Shown: in pieces, positions 7,873-15,882 of the stretch
Numbering within the stretch: the stretch's first letter is position 1
Layout: the number at the start of each line of letters is the position of its first letter
Assembly (NCBI GenBank): GCA_041879295.1
Contig: CP047152.1
Coordinates: forward strand, 3,105,501 to 3,169,500
Reading direction: 5' to 3'
Origin: Pseudomonas putida
Lineage (GTDB): Bacteria > Pseudomonadota > Gammaproteobacteria > Pseudomonadales > Pseudomonadaceae
Length of the DNA stretch: 64,000 nucleotides
Made by a program: the position numbers and the translations under genes
The notes under the pieces: generated by a model
The model's input: the letters and a program-made list of their open reading frames with translations, nothing else
Databases searched by the model: none
What the model was told of the DNA's origin: nothing

Positions 7873-8292
7873 AGTAAGAAATTAGGCCTCAGTTTGACTT
7901 GCGATGGGTAGGGCGTGGTGATACAAAAAACATGCTTCCTGCTTGAGTCCTTGGACTTTAAGCACCAGATGTACGCGCTAGAACTCTAGGGTGTTCATCT
8001 GGCCCCGGCTGAGACCTGAGTTTCAGTTTTCAATCGGGGAGTCACCGCTGGCTCCAACCACTGCACATTCGTGCACACCGAGTGACTCGACTACAGTCGA
8101 CTTACTCAAATCCTCGAAGTGAGACCTGTCGGGCAACTCTCAAGCTGCTCGCCTGATGACGTGCGCCTTTCCGGCCGGCCATGTCGTGAAGTCAATCTGT
8201 GGATGAAGACAACCTGGTTGGCCAGGAGCAGCACACCGCGCATAGCGTGGTTCGAGCGCCCTGGCATCCGCCGGCGCGTCCTCTAACCCTAC
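7873..8292. other. 420-nt intergenic stretch without a supported gene
   Basis: No convincing frame on either strand. It contains a short dyad TCGACTACAGTCGA (8088-8101) and a GTGCAC-containing stretch near 8070. It may hold regulatory or transfer-related sites, but nothing can be named. Confidence 0.5.
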
Positions 8293-8325
8293 CCGGGGCA
8301 CATCATGCCCTGGGCTTGAGTGCTC
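8293..8325 (+). promoter_or_regulatory. shared promoter-like motif, degenerate copy
   Basis: CCGGGGCACA at 8293-8302 keeps GGCACA, and TTGAGTGCTCC follows after 13 nt. It lies 46 nt before the ATG at 8339. Confidence 0.35.
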
Positions 8326-8338
8326 CCTTGGAGTTCTC

Positions 8339-8866
8339 ATGGATAAAGACCTTCGAAATCGCTTCATCGAGCAGGCAAGGGCAGTCCGCCAAACCTTCGG
8401 GGATGGCGAAGACCTCCATGCCGATCAAGCTGGTCTATCGCCTTCGGTCCGCCAAATGCTCCGGGAAAGTATGGAGCGGCACGAAGCCCTGACCGCCTTG
8501 TACAACGAACTGGATCGGGTTGGCGTAGGGTTGATCCTCAAACATTGGTCCGGGAACCAATGGGCGCTGGTTCTTCCTGATGCCTCAGAACCCGGTAAAT
8601 TCCGCTACCAGGCTTTCGGTCTGCACGGCTGGATTACCCATCACACCTGCACAACTCTGGACGAAGTCGTATCAGACGCCTTCTGCGCCGGTTTTCGTAT
8701 GGTGGCATCTCCAGATACCCTCGATCGGGTTGCATCTACGGTCGAGTGGAAGAAAGGGTGCGAGCGCCTGGAGTTCATCACGCGGCACAATTGCGGCGAG
8801 ATCAGCTACCGGGAAATGCTGGATCAGTTCCAAAACATCGACGCCAAGTACGCATCCGCTGCTTGA
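8339..8866 (+). CDS. hypothetical protein, 175 aa
   Basis: A complete 175-residue frame. The N-terminal half is helical (RNRFIEQARAVRQTFGDGED, then SVRQMLRESMERHEALTALY). The C-terminal half is alpha/beta. No signal peptide or named motif. It is monocistronic, with its own upstream motif and a terminator at 8917. Similar small proteins are typical of large Pseudomonas plasmids, but I cannot name one. Confidence 0.7.
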   Translation: MDKDLRNRFIEQARAVRQTFGDGEDLHADQAGLSPSVRQMLRESMERHEALTALYNELDRVGVGLILKHWSGNQWALVLPDASEPGKFRYQAFGLHGWITHHTCTTLDEVVSDAFCAGFRMVASPDTLDRVASTVEWKKGCERLEFITRHNCGEISYREMLDQFQNIDAKYASAA

Positions 8867-8916
8867 ATGTCACCAGCTGGCCTTTCGGTTTGCTGGATTT
8901 CAAAGTTGGAGCCAAC

Positions 8917-8950
8917 AAAAACCCCGCTACCTTCACAGGTGCGGGGTTTT
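8917..8950 (+). terminator. rho-independent terminator
   Basis: AAAACCCCGC and GCGGGGTTTT form the stem around a 14-nt loop, followed by CTTTTC. It also faces the end of the convergent lipoprotein gene. Confidence 0.85.
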
Positions 8951-8973
8951 CTTTTCTTGGCTGATCTACCAGA

Positions 8974-9237
8974 TCAGTTCATGCCGAACTTAGCGACGTC
9001 CACGCCCATGCAGTAATTCAACGCTCGAGCCCGTGCGGAATCTTTGTGGGTGCTAGCCAGGTGGTCGACGATGTAATTGCAGTCATCGAATGCCAACGAA
9101 CGGGCTTGGCTTGCAGTCAAGGGGGTGGGCTGCGCAGATACCTGGCCATTCAAGGACGTGGGAGTTTCCGACGTAGCGTGGGAGCTGCAACCGGCAGCGA
9201 TGGTAAGGGTTGCCATTACGGCAAGTCGACGTATCAA
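8974..9237 (-). CDS. small lipoprotein
   Basis: TTG 9237 is chosen as start because AGAGAGG is 6 nt upstream; a longer frame begins at 9285. The product then begins LIRRLAVMATLTIAAGC, a signal peptide with lipobox and acylation Cys17. The mature protein is about 70 residues with two further Cys (DDCNYIV, NYCMGVD) that could pair. It should sit in the inner or outer membrane facing the periplasm. Such lipoproteins on plasmids are sometimes entry-exclusion or surface proteins, but nothing here proves that. Confidence 0.6.
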   Translation of the reverse strand: MIRRLAVMATLTIAAGCSSHATSETPTSLNGQVSAQPTPLTASQARSLAFDDCNYIVDHLASTHKDSARARALNYCMGVDVAKFGMN

Positions 9238-9343
9238 GGGGGCCTCTCTTTGCCAGGGATCTGGCGTCACCAGTGATGCGTCCAAGGTACAGAAGCGTTT
9301 GAGCGATGCACGTCAAGTTGACCCTGTGAAATTCCGACAGCGG

Positions 9344-9374
9344 TTCTGGCACAGCCCTTCCCTGCTGATACTGG
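9344..9374 (+). promoter_or_regulatory. shared promoter-like motif, best copy
   Basis: TTCTGGCACA (9344-9353), a 12-nt spacer, TGATACTGG (9366-9374), 57 nt before the ATG at 9401. Read as a sigma70-like site, TTCTGG and GATACT are 17 nt apart. Confidence 0.65.
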
Positions 9375-9400
9375 GCCTATCCCAGACAGAGGACCTCCCC

Positions 9401-9856
9401 ATGCAATACGCTCAATCCAACCTGCTTTCCTTCCTGGCCCATGCTCCGGTTGCGGTTACTACCAACCTAGATCACGGAACCGAGACACCCTCAGGGCACA
9501 TCTTGATGAATGCAGCTCGCCCACTACTGGGCCAGACCACGTTCCAAGGTGACTTTCTCCGCGGCCGCTTCTACGCCACGCTAGACCCGGAAGACAGCAT
9601 CTCTGAGGTTTTTGCAAGGGAGAACCTGAAGCTTGATGGCAAGGTCGTCTTCGTAGTCGACCGCGCGACCGCGACTGAACTCATCCTGGATGGATGCCGC
9701 TATCGCAGCCAGTACATGGCCATGGAGGAAGAAAAACGCTGGTCGATTCTGCGCGATCGAATTTCCGATCTGCAGGACATGCCCCTGGCTGGTTTCATGG
9801 ACAAACTGGCCAAAGTCAAGGGCAGTGCCACTGAGAACCAAACCCAAGCAGCATGA
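9401..9856 (+). CDS. hypothetical protein, 151 aa
   Basis: The frame is open from 9077, but ATG 9401 has GAGGACCTCCCC before it and lies 57 nt after the shared motif, so the longer reading is discarded. The 151-residue protein is soluble, with a helical charged segment MAMEEEKRWSILRDRISDL. No domain recognised. A weak hairpin (9859-9886) follows. Confidence 0.65.
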   Translation: MQYAQSNLLSFLAHAPVAVTTNLDHGTETPSGHILMNAARPLLGQTTFQGDFLRGRFYATLDPEDSISEVFARENLKLDGKVVFVVDRATATELILDGCRYRSQYMAMEEEKRWSILRDRISDLQDMPLAGFMDKLAKVKGSATENQTQAA

Positions 9857-10170
9857 TGAAACGGGGCTACCTTGAGTGGCCGTTTTTGAAGGGGCGACCA
9901 TGCACCAATGCTGTATGTTCGTCCCTGTGGAGATCAGAAACACGGAGCCAGTTCTTGAATCGAATTGCACATCCTCTGGAGTTACACGGCACCTTCTATG
10001 GACTCATTACCGATAGCGTAATGGTTCGTATCGTCGCCAAAGAAATATCAGCGGCGCACGCCAGCACTTCTCGAGAGCAGAAGAGCGAAGAAAACACGCC
10101 GCCGCCTACCCCTCGCAGAGAGCCCCTACGCACCGATCCTGAGAGCGCCAGCCACTCTCCACTAGACTGA
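9853..10170 (+). CDS. doubtful small protein, possibly frameshifted
   Basis: A 105-residue frame overlaps the preceding stop by 4 nt. Its first part is out of keeping with its second part (HGTFYGLITDSVMVRIVAKE then a Ser/Pro-rich tail), which reads more like real protein. A second frame from ATG 9900, with AAGGGG upstream, gives MHQCCMFVPVEIRNTEPVLE and stops at 10016. The two together could be one gene broken by a frameshift near 9970. No family recognised. Confidence 0.3.
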   Translation: MMKRGYLEWPFLKGRPCTNAVCSSLWRSETRSQFLNRIAHPLELHGTFYGLITDSVMVRIVAKEISAAHASTSREQKSEENTPPPTPRREPLRTDPESASHSPLD

Positions 10171-10232
10171 GACAGTCTCACATCACGAAAATGTAGGGAT
10201 CGCCCAAAGGGCGGCCCCTTTCGCACTCCGAT

Positions 10233-10448
10233 CTACTTAACGGCCGCCTCTTTCGCCGGAATCTTTGCCGGCGGCGGGACGCACTTCGCCCGAGATTGAT
10301 AGCCCGACATATCCAAGATGGCGTTGAGGACCGTTACGCATTCGGCCTGGCTTTGGTACGGGGTAACGGAAACGATGGGGTACTGCACTCCTGCTGGAGT
10401 GCCATAACCACCTTGTAGAAAGGTGACCACTACCAAGGTCCACTTCAA
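10233..10448 (-). CDS. small protein with hydrophobic N-terminus, 71 aa
   Basis: The product begins MKWTLVVVTFLQGGYG, a short hydrophobic start that could be a signal or anchor. It has two cysteines (AECVTV, AKCVPP) and an Ala/Lys-rich end. ATG 10448 follows GAAGGAGAGATCAGACTTTGA. A TTCTGG block on the same strand at 10511 is 63 nt upstream but lacks the second block. Function unknown. Confidence 0.55.
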   Translation of the reverse strand: MKWTLVVVTFLQGGYGTPAGVQYPIVSVTPYQSQAECVTVLNAILDMSGYQSRAKCVPPPAKIPAKEAAVK

Positions 10449-10555
10449 AGTCTGATCTCTCCTTCGCGATTACAGTTCGCCTTAAGGAAGTTAACGACCT
10501 GAATTCCAGAACAAAGAACACCTTGTGTCATTCCATAAGGGGGGTTCTGGCTTTA

Positions 10556-10585
10556 TGCGGACCAAATTTGTAAACAAAGTCCGCA
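10556..10585. repeat. 30-bp palindrome at the accessory/arsenic boundary
   Basis: TGCGGAC (10556-10562) and GTCCGCA (10579-10585) are perfect inverted arms around CAAATTTGTAAACAAA, itself nearly symmetric. It lies between the last accessory gene and the arsenic cluster and may be an operator or recombination site. Confidence 0.5.
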
Positions 10586-10757
10586 TTTCATTGAAAATAG
10601 ATAATTTTTCTACACTTGATGCCGGCAGAAGCGCCACAAACCAGGCATTTTAATGAAAAAGTTTACAATTCCAGAGCAGAATCTAGCAGCGCGCCTAGAG
10701 GTTTGAGCCTACGGCACTCATGCTCAAAGTCTTCGCGCCATTCCAAAAGGAAGCAAG

Positions 10758-11282
10758 ATGCACATCCGCCTCGCTCAACTCAGCGATGTTCAGGCCATTG
10801 CCGAGATCTACAACCAGGGGATCGAAGACCGCAGCTCTACGTTCGAGACTCAGCCGCGCACCTCTATGGATGTGCAGCCCTGGGTTGCCGATATGTCCCG
10901 CTACCCGGTGCTGGTCGTCGAGGTCGACGGTGCGGTAGTGGCGTGGGCAAACCTGAGCAGCTACCGCGCGCGTTCGTGCTACGCCGGCATCCCCGACTTC
11001 TCGATCTATCTGCACCGTGACGTCCGCGGACGTGGCATCGGCAAGGCGCTGCTCAAGGCATTGCTCAGCGAGGCTGAGGCACGTGGTTTCTGGAAAGTCC
11101 TCTCCCGCATTTTCACCTTCAACGAGGCGAGCCTCGCGCTCTGCCAGTCCTGTGGCTTCAGGACGGTTGGCGTCTATGAGAAGCACGCTTGCCTTGAAGG
11201 CCGGTGGCTGGATTGCGCGATCGTTGAGCAGGTGTTTCCGTCGAACCAACCCGGTCCATATGACGAAGCAGCCGGGGCATGA
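10758..11282 (+). CDS. arsN: GNAT acetyltransferase, ArsN type
   Basis: A 174-residue GNAT enzyme of the phosphinothricin-acetyltransferase-like group. The acetyl-CoA loop RDVRGRGIGKALL is at about residues 93-105 and the terminal CQSCGFRTVGVYEKHA segment is typical. ArsN proteins in arsenic clusters acetylate glutamate-like organoarsenicals such as arsinothricin, or act as general amino-acid acetyltransferases. AAGGAAGCAAG precedes the ATG. Its last 125 nt are antisense to the 3' end of the converging arsO gene. Confidence 0.8.
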   Translation: MHIRLAQLSDVQAIAEIYNQGIEDRSSTFETQPRTSMDVQPWVADMSRYPVLVVEVDGAVVAWANLSSYRARSCYAGIPDFSIYLHRDVRGRGIGKALLKALLSEAEARGFWKVLSRIFTFNEASLALCQSCGFRTVGVYEKHACLEGRWLDCAIVEQVFPSNQPGPYDEAAGA

Positions 11283-12300
11283 GATAGCCCGCGTCAGCCC
11301 CTACACCCCTGAGGGTTGCCGAGGCGAAGTTCCTTTGCCTGGGCAGCCCGACGAAGTACAGGCCGGGCACCTGATCTGCCACGCCGTTTCGCTGCAGAAC
11401 ACGACCTTGCTGGTCGCCAACTGGAAGCTGTGCCAGAAACTCCAGGTTCGGCCGGAAACCGGTGGCGAAGATCAGCGCGTCGACCTGGTGGGTGGTTCCA
11501 TCTGGCCAGACAACGCCTTCGGGCAATACCTGCTGGAACATCGCTTTGCGCTGGAGCCGCCCGGTATCCAGGGCCTTCCGATACTTGCCGGTATCCAGCA
11601 CAGGCGTGCTCTGGTCACTCAACCAGCGCGTGTGCTCCAACCGGGTGAACTTCAACCAGGCGTGAAAATCGAGCCCCAGTATCCGCTGGGGGAAGAAGCG
11701 GATCTTCTCGCGAGTCGCCAGCAGTACCTGCGCAACGCTTGCAAGCTCATAGGCAATTTGAACCGCCGAGTTCGCCGCGCCGACCACGACGACACGCTGG
11801 CCAGCAAAGGCCTCAGGCGTTCGATATCCCGAGCTGTGCAGACGGGTCCCTGAGAAGCTTTCCAGGCCAGGAATGTCAGGCGTGTACGGACGGCTGAAGG
11901 CCCCCGATGCCACGACCACTGCACGCGCCGTGAAGGTCGATCCGTTGGCGGCACGAACCTCAAATGCCTTGTCGTTCTGCACGACCTCTACCACTCGGGT
12001 ACCGCCCTCAAAAGGCAGCTGAAACTCGGCGGCGTATGCCTCCAGGTACTGCACCACGTCGTGTCGCAGCGGGTAACTCTTGGGATCACCGGGAAACACC
12101 ATCCCCGGTAGCGCTGAATACTCCGCCGGGGAGAACAGCTGCAGGCTGTCGTAGTAGTTACGCCAGTTTCCGCCTGGGCGCGTCTGCTCATCCAGGATCA
12201 GAAAGTCCAAGCCGTGCTGCTGCAAATGCCAGCCAAGCGCCAAACCCGCTTGCCCACCACCGATGACGATCACATCCAACACGCGACTCGATTTATTCAT
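11158..12300 (-). CDS. arsO: flavin monooxygenase-like oxidoreductase, ArsO type
   Basis: It is an FAD/NADPH-dependent oxidoreductase with two Rossmann signatures: VIVIGGGQAGLALG near residue 11 and VVVVGAANSAVQ near 165. ATGFRPNLEFLAQL near the C-terminus is the usual linker. ArsO-type genes accompany arsR/arsH clusters; the substrate is unsettled and may be an arsenical. I start at ATG 12300 (an alternative is 12318). The frame runs about 30 residues beyond the usual end (HMDRVGSTETPAQ onward), and this basic tail overlaps arsN antisense. It lies downstream of arsR on the same strand. Confidence 0.8.
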   Translation of the reverse strand: MNKSSRVLDVIVIGGGQAGLALGWHLQQHGLDFLILDEQTRPGGNWRNYYDSLQLFSPAEYSALPGMVFPGDPKSYPLRHDVVQYLEAYAAEFQLPFEGGTRVVEVVQNDKAFEVRAANGSTFTARAVVVASGAFSRPYTPDIPGLESFSGTRLHSSGYRTPEAFAGQRVVVVGAANSAVQIAYELASVAQVLLATREKIRFFPQRILGLDFHAWLKFTRLEHTRWLSDQSTPVLDTGKYRKALDTGRLQRKAMFQQVLPEGVVWPDGTTHQVDALIFATGFRPNLEFLAQLPVGDQQGRVLQRNGVADQVPGLYFVGLPRQRNFASATLRGVGADAGYLMPRLLRHMDRVGSTETPAQRSRNPATGLQGKRASHRRQPS

Positions 12301-12320
12301 ATGTACGCACTCATGCATAT
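12299..12320 (-). promoter_or_regulatory. possible ArsR operator near the arsO start
   Basis: ATATG and CATAT flank TACGCACTCATG. The sequence resembles the stronger palindrome upstream of arsR (12695-12714). It covers the arsO start, so it may regulate arsO separately or may be chance. Confidence 0.3.
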
Positions 12321-12344
12321 ATCAGGACAAAAAAAGGGCACGAG

Positions 12345-12683
12345 CTACGGGCAGCACAGCGAAACCAGACCCTTGGTTCGCTGGAGCAGCCCCTCAAGGC
12401 GCTCGACGATCGCCCCACCATTCACTTCGTAGAACACCTGCCTGCCCACCTTGGTGGCTTTCACGATCTGGGCATCGTGCAGCACCTGCAGATGCCTGGA
12501 GACCACCGAGCGCTCCTGCGGCAGCTCTTTGGCGATTTCGCCGACATCCGCGCGACCCAGCAGGAGCACGCGCTTGAACACCGCGACCCTGGAGGGCTCG
12601 CAGAGCGCTTTGAAGAAGGCTTCGTCCAAGGACTCGATGGCAGCGTCGATGGCTTGGGTGCGGAGGTTCTGGTTGGTAGTCAT
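12345..12683 (-). CDS. arsR: ArsR-family repressor (first copy)
   Basis: A 112-residue winged-helix protein. EIAKELPQERSVVSRHLQVL around 49-68 is the recognition helix-turn-helix. Unlike the second copy it lacks the ELCVCEL metal site. Instead it has Cys28 and a terminal CC pair at 110-111, matching ArsR subtypes with sites outside helix 3 that sense As(III) or methylarsenite. It is divergent from the plus-strand ars operon and 44 nt ahead of arsO. Palindromes at 12695 and 12763 in the divergent region are likely operators. Confidence 0.85.
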   Translation of the reverse strand: MTTNQNLRTQAIDAAIESLDEAFFKALCEPSRVAVFKRVLLLGRADVGEIAKELPQERSVVSRHLQVLHDAQIVKATKVGRQVFYEVNGGAIVERLEGLLQRTKGLVSLCCP

Positions 12684-12694
12684 GTCGCCAATAT

Positions 12695-12714
12695 ATGTGC
12701 ACGAATATGCACAT
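12695..12714. promoter_or_regulatory. ArsR-type operator palindrome
   Basis: ATGTGCA (12695-12701), six nt, TGCACAT (12708-12714): perfect 7-bp arms just upstream of the first arsR start, placed for autorepression. Confidence 0.6.
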
Positions 12715-12762
12715 GTAAAGCCATCCCATCCTCAGAGGGGTTGCGATACATTCGGAAAAGCG

Positions 12763-12784
12763 TATATTCGAAAATCCATATATA
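12763..12784. promoter_or_regulatory. AT-rich dyad before the ars operon
   Basis: TATATTCGAAAATCC followed by ATATATA, an imperfect inverted repeat 17 nt before the arsenate-reductase start. Its TATAT-N-CG core is like known ArsR sites. Confidence 0.45.
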
Positions 12785-12800
12785 TGCAGAGTACCTTGTG

Positions 12801-13214
12801 ATGACTGGCAAGATCCGCGTCCTGTTTGTTTGCACCGCAAACGCTGCTCGCTCCCAGCTCGCCGAAGCATTGCTCCGACACACAGACCCTGCGCGCTTTG
12901 AAGCTTTCAGCGCCGGCACTGAGCCTGGCCAGGTCGATCCGCGTACCTACGCGGCGCTTGAGCACCTCGGTATCGATGCCAGCGGCCTACGCAGCAAGTC
13001 CATCGATGAGTTCGCCGACGAACACTTCGACTACGTCATCACCCTTTGCGACAAGGCGGCGCTGGAATGCCAGGTACTGCCGGCATTGGGCGATCGCTTG
13101 GCGTGGCACTTCGAAGATCCGGTCACCAGCGACAAACACGATGCCTTCCGCCATACGCTTCACGAGATCCATGAGCGCATCAAGATGTTCGTCCTCGTGA
13201 AAACCAAACACTGA
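12801..13214 (+). CDS. arsC: arsenate reductase of the low-molecular-weight phosphatase fold (first copy)
   Basis: A 137-residue protein with the P-loop CTANAARS (Cys11-Arg17) and a Cys pair at 83 and 90 (TLCDKAALEC). This matches the Cys10/Cys82/Cys89 relay of thioredoxin-coupled ArsC, so it should reduce arsenate to arsenite in the cytoplasm. The frame extends back to 12477, but ATG 12801 is where homology-like sequence begins. It heads the plus-strand ars operon and differs clearly from the second arsC, so the two are not a recent duplication. Confidence 0.85.
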   Translation: MTGKIRVLFVCTANAARSQLAEALLRHTDPARFEAFSAGTEPGQVDPRTYAALEHLGIDASGLRSKSIDEFADEHFDYVITLCDKAALECQVLPALGDRLAWHFEDPVTSDKHDAFRHTLHEIHERIKMFVLVKTKH

Positions 13215-13222
13215 GAATCGTT

Positions 13223-13579
13223 ATGACTGACCCACTGACCCCGACCAAGGTTTTCAAATGCCTCGCCGACGAGAACCGCATTCGGATGATGCTGCTGATC
13301 GCCCGCGAGGAAGAGCTCTGCGTCTGTGAGCTGACCTGTGCGCTGGAGGAAAGCCAGCCCAAGGTTTCCCGCCACCTGGCGCAGCTGCGCACGTGTGACC
13401 TGCTGGCAGACCGCCGCCAGGGCCAATGGGTTTACTACCGACTGCATCCAGAGCTGCCCGCCTGGGTACGCGAGATCCTGAAAACGACGCTGGAGGCCAA
13501 TAGCGAGTGGCTGAACAGCAGTTCCACTCGACTGGACGCCATGGGTGACCGCCCACAGCGTGCTGCTACCTGCTGCTGA
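13223..13579 (+). CDS. arsR: ArsR-family repressor (second copy)
   Basis: A 118-residue classical ArsR. ELCVCELTCA places Cys33, Cys35 and Cys39 at the As(III)/Sb(III) site in the DNA-binding helix region, and KVSRHLAQLRTCDLL is the recognition helix. It sits inside the operon, 8 nt after arsC, so it is co-transcribed and gives feedback control. The last residues also contain CC. Confidence 0.9.
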   Translation: MTDPLTPTKVFKCLADENRIRMMLLIAREEELCVCELTCALEESQPKVSRHLAQLRTCDLLADRRQGQWVYYRLHPELPAWVREILKTTLEANSEWLNSSSTRLDAMGDRPQRAATCC

Positions 13580-13599
13580 TTACTGCCGAGCAAAAGCCG

Positions 13600-14070
13600 A
13601 TGAAAGTACTGTTCCTCTGCACCGCCAATAGCTGCCGCAGCATCCTGTCAGAAGCCGTGTTCAATCACCTGGCCCCGGCCGGTATGAAGGCCTACAGCGC
13701 CGGCAGCCAGCCCAAAGGCGAGGTACATCCGTTGTCCATCTCCGCGCTGCAGCGCGCCGGCATTTCCACCGATGGCCTCAGCAGCAAGTCCAGCGATGCG
13801 CACACCGAGCTGGCCCCGGACTTTGTCATCACCGTCTGCGACAAGGCCGCCGGCGAAGCCTGCCCTGTGTTCTTCGGGCCGGCAGTAAAAGCCCATTGGG
13901 GGCTTTCCGATCCGTCGGACCTGCAGGGTAGCGCCGCTGAGTTGGACGCGGCTTTCGACATCACGCTTGAGCAGATCAAGCGACGCCTCAAGGCATTCCT
14001 CGCACTGCCTTTTGAACAACTGGATGCCGCGCAGCTCAAGGTCGAGCTGGCCCGCATCGGAACGCTCTGA
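13600..14070 (+). CDS. arsC: arsenate reductase of the low-molecular-weight phosphatase fold (second copy)
   Basis: A 156-residue protein. The P-loop CTANSCRS (Cys7-Arg13) and downstream cysteines 80 and 88 (TVCDKAAGEAC) give the three-Cys relay. The extra Cys12 in the loop is common in Pseudomonas arsC. It reduces arsenate so that ACR3 can export arsenite. It lies 18 nt before acr3. Having two such genes in one operon may widen the range of reductant partners. Confidence 0.9.
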   Translation: MKVLFLCTANSCRSILSEAVFNHLAPAGMKAYSAGSQPKGEVHPLSISALQRAGISTDGLSSKSSDAHTELAPDFVITVCDKAAGEACPVFFGPAVKAHWGLSDPSDLQGSAAELDAAFDITLEQIKRRLKAFLALPFEQLDAAQLKVELARIGTL

Positions 14071-14088
14071 CGTTTAGGGAGATCCACC

Positions 14089-15150
14089 ATGAGCAAAAGC
14101 CGACTGTCCTTCCTCGACCGTTACCTGACGGTCTGGATCTTTCTGGCCATGGGCCTGGGTATCGCCTTGGGCAGCCTGCTCCAGGGATTGCCCGCGTGGC
14201 TGAACAGCCTGTCGGTAGGCTCGACTAACATCCCCATCGCCATTGGGCTCATCGTCATGATGTACCCGCCACTGGCGAAGGTGAAATATGAGGAGTTGCC
14301 CCAGGTTTTCAAGGACAAGCGCATCCTCGTACTGTCGCTGGTCCAGAACTGGGTAATCGGCCCGGTACTGATGTTCGGGCTGGCAGTAGTGTTCCTTTCC
14401 GACAAGCCTGAGTACATGACCGGCCTGATCCTCATCGGCTTGGCGCGCTGCATCGCCATGGTGCTGGTGTGGAACCAGATCGCCGGTGGCAACAACCAGT
14501 ACGTGGCGGGCCTGGTCGCCTTCAACAGCATTTTCCAGATCCTGTTCTTCAGCGTGTACGCCTGGATCTTCCTGGGCCTGCTGCCGCCGCTGTTTGGTCT
14601 TGAGGGTAGCGTCATCGAGACCAGCTTCCTCGAAATCGCCCAATCGGTGCTGATCTATCTGGGCATCCCGTTCCTGGCCGGTTTCCTTACCCGCAAGATC
14701 TTGATCAGCAGCAAGGGCGAGACTTGGTACCAGGAACGCTTCATTCCGAAGATCAGCCCGCTCACGCTCGTGGCGTTGCTGCTGACCATCGTGGCCATGT
14801 TCAGCCTGAAGGGCGATATGGTGCTGCAGCTGCCGCTGGATGTGCTGCGCATCGCCATCCCGCTGACCATCTACTTCGTGGTGATGTTCTTCATCAGCTT
14901 CTGGATGGGCAAGCTGCTTGAAGCCGACTACCCACGCACCACCGCGTTGGCGTTCACCGCAGCGAGCAACAACTTCGAACTGGCCATTGCCGTGGCCATC
15001 GCCACCTTCGGCCTCGCATCGCCGGTTGCCTTTGCCACCGTCATCGGCCCCTTGGTGGAAGTGCCGGTGCTGATCTCACTGGTGGGTGTGGCCTTGTGGC
15101 TCAAACGCCGCTGGTTTGATCAGCCCTCTGGTGCCTTGTCTCAGGAGTAA
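14089..15150 (+). CDS. acr3: arsenite efflux permease, ACR3 family
   Basis: A 353-residue inner-membrane protein with about ten hydrophobic segments. The family's key Cys is in [13 protein letters not shown] (Cys121) and the conserved Glu in [12 protein letters not shown] near residue 300. Together with the length these set it apart from the larger ArsB family. It exports As(III), and likely Sb(III), using the proton gradient. AGGGAGATCCACC precedes the ATG. arsH follows with a 3-nt gap. Confidence 0.95.
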   Translation: MSKSRLSFLDRYLTVWIFLAMGLGIALGSLLQGLPAWLNSLSVGSTNIPIAIGLIVMMYPPLAKVKYEELPQVFKDKRILVLSLVQNWVIGPVLMFGLAVVFLSDKPEYMTGLILIGLARCIAMVLVWNQIAGGNNQYVAGLVAFNSIFQILFFSVYAWIFLGLLPPLFGLEGSVIETSFLEIAQSVLIYLGIPFLAGFLTRKILISSKGETWYQERFIPKISPLTLVALLLTIVAMFSLKGDMVLQLPLDVLRIAIPLTIYFVVMFFISFWMGKLLEADYPRTTALAFTAASNNFELAIAVAIATFGLASPVAFATVIGPLVEVPVLISLVGVALWLKRRWFDQPSGALSQE

Positions 15151-15153
15151 ATC

Positions 15154-15870
15154 ATGACCGAACACCACATTCCCAATATCGACTACGAACTGGTCGACCT
15201 GCCGACAGAAGACAAACTGGCAGTCGAGCAAAAGTCCACCCATAAGCCTCGCATCCTGCTGCTGTACGGCTCGACCCGCGAGCGCTCCTTCAGCCGCCTG
15301 CTGACAGAGGAAGCGGCCCGCCTGCTGGAGCACTTCGGTGCCGAGACGCGGATCTTCAATCCCACTGGCCTGCCACTGGCGGATGACGTGCCCGATGACC
15401 ACCCCATGGTCAAGGAGCTGCGCGATCTGGTGCTGTGGTCCGAAGGTATGGTCTGGTGCTCGCCGGAACGCCACGGTGCAATGACCGGCGTGTTCAAGTC
15501 GCAGATCGACTGGATTCCACTGAGCATGGGCGCCGTGCGCCCGACCCAAGGCAAAACCCTTGCGGTGATGCAGGTCTGCGGCGGCTCGCAGTCGTTCAAC
15601 GTGGTCAACCAGCTGCGCGTCCTCGGCCGCTGGATGCGCATGTTCACCATCCCCAACCAGTCGTCCGTACCCAAGGCCTACCTGGAGTTCGACGAGGCCG
15701 GCCGCATGAAGCCCTCGGCGTACTACGACCGTGTCGTCGACGTGATGGAGGAGCTGGTGAAGTTCACCCTGCTGCTTCGCGACCGCTCCGACTACCTGGT
15801 CGACCGCTACTCCGAACGTAAAGAGTCGGCTGAAGAACTATCCAAGCGTGTCAATCAACGATCCATTTGA
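15154..15870 (+). CDS. arsH: ArsH, NADPH-dependent FMN oxidoreductase
   Basis: A 238-residue flavodoxin-like protein. The FMN-binding loop [13 protein letters not shown] is at about 33-45, and [20 protein letters not shown] at about 107-126 is diagnostic of ArsH. The enzyme oxidises trivalent organoarsenicals such as methylarsenite to less toxic pentavalent forms and reduces quinones and flavins. CAGGAGTAAATC precedes the ATG, 3 nt after the acr3 stop. Confidence 0.95.
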   Translation: MTEHHIPNIDYELVDLPTEDKLAVEQKSTHKPRILLLYGSTRERSFSRLLTEEAARLLEHFGAETRIFNPTGLPLADDVPDDHPMVKELRDLVLWSEGMVWCSPERHGAMTGVFKSQIDWIPLSMGAVRPTQGKTLAVMQVCGGSQSFNVVNQLRVLGRWMRMFTIPNQSSVPKAYLEFDEAGRMKPSAYYDRVVDVMEELVKFTLLLRDRSDYLVDRYSERKESAEELSKRVNQRSI

Positions 15871-15882
15871 GGCTTTCTGAGC

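Noticed and set aside
390..9374. Shared TGGCAC motif as sigma-54 promoters
   Set aside because: TGGCAC fits the -24 box, but the required -12 GC at 10-bp spacing is not conserved. The conserved second block is 12 nt away and reads TGATACTGG.
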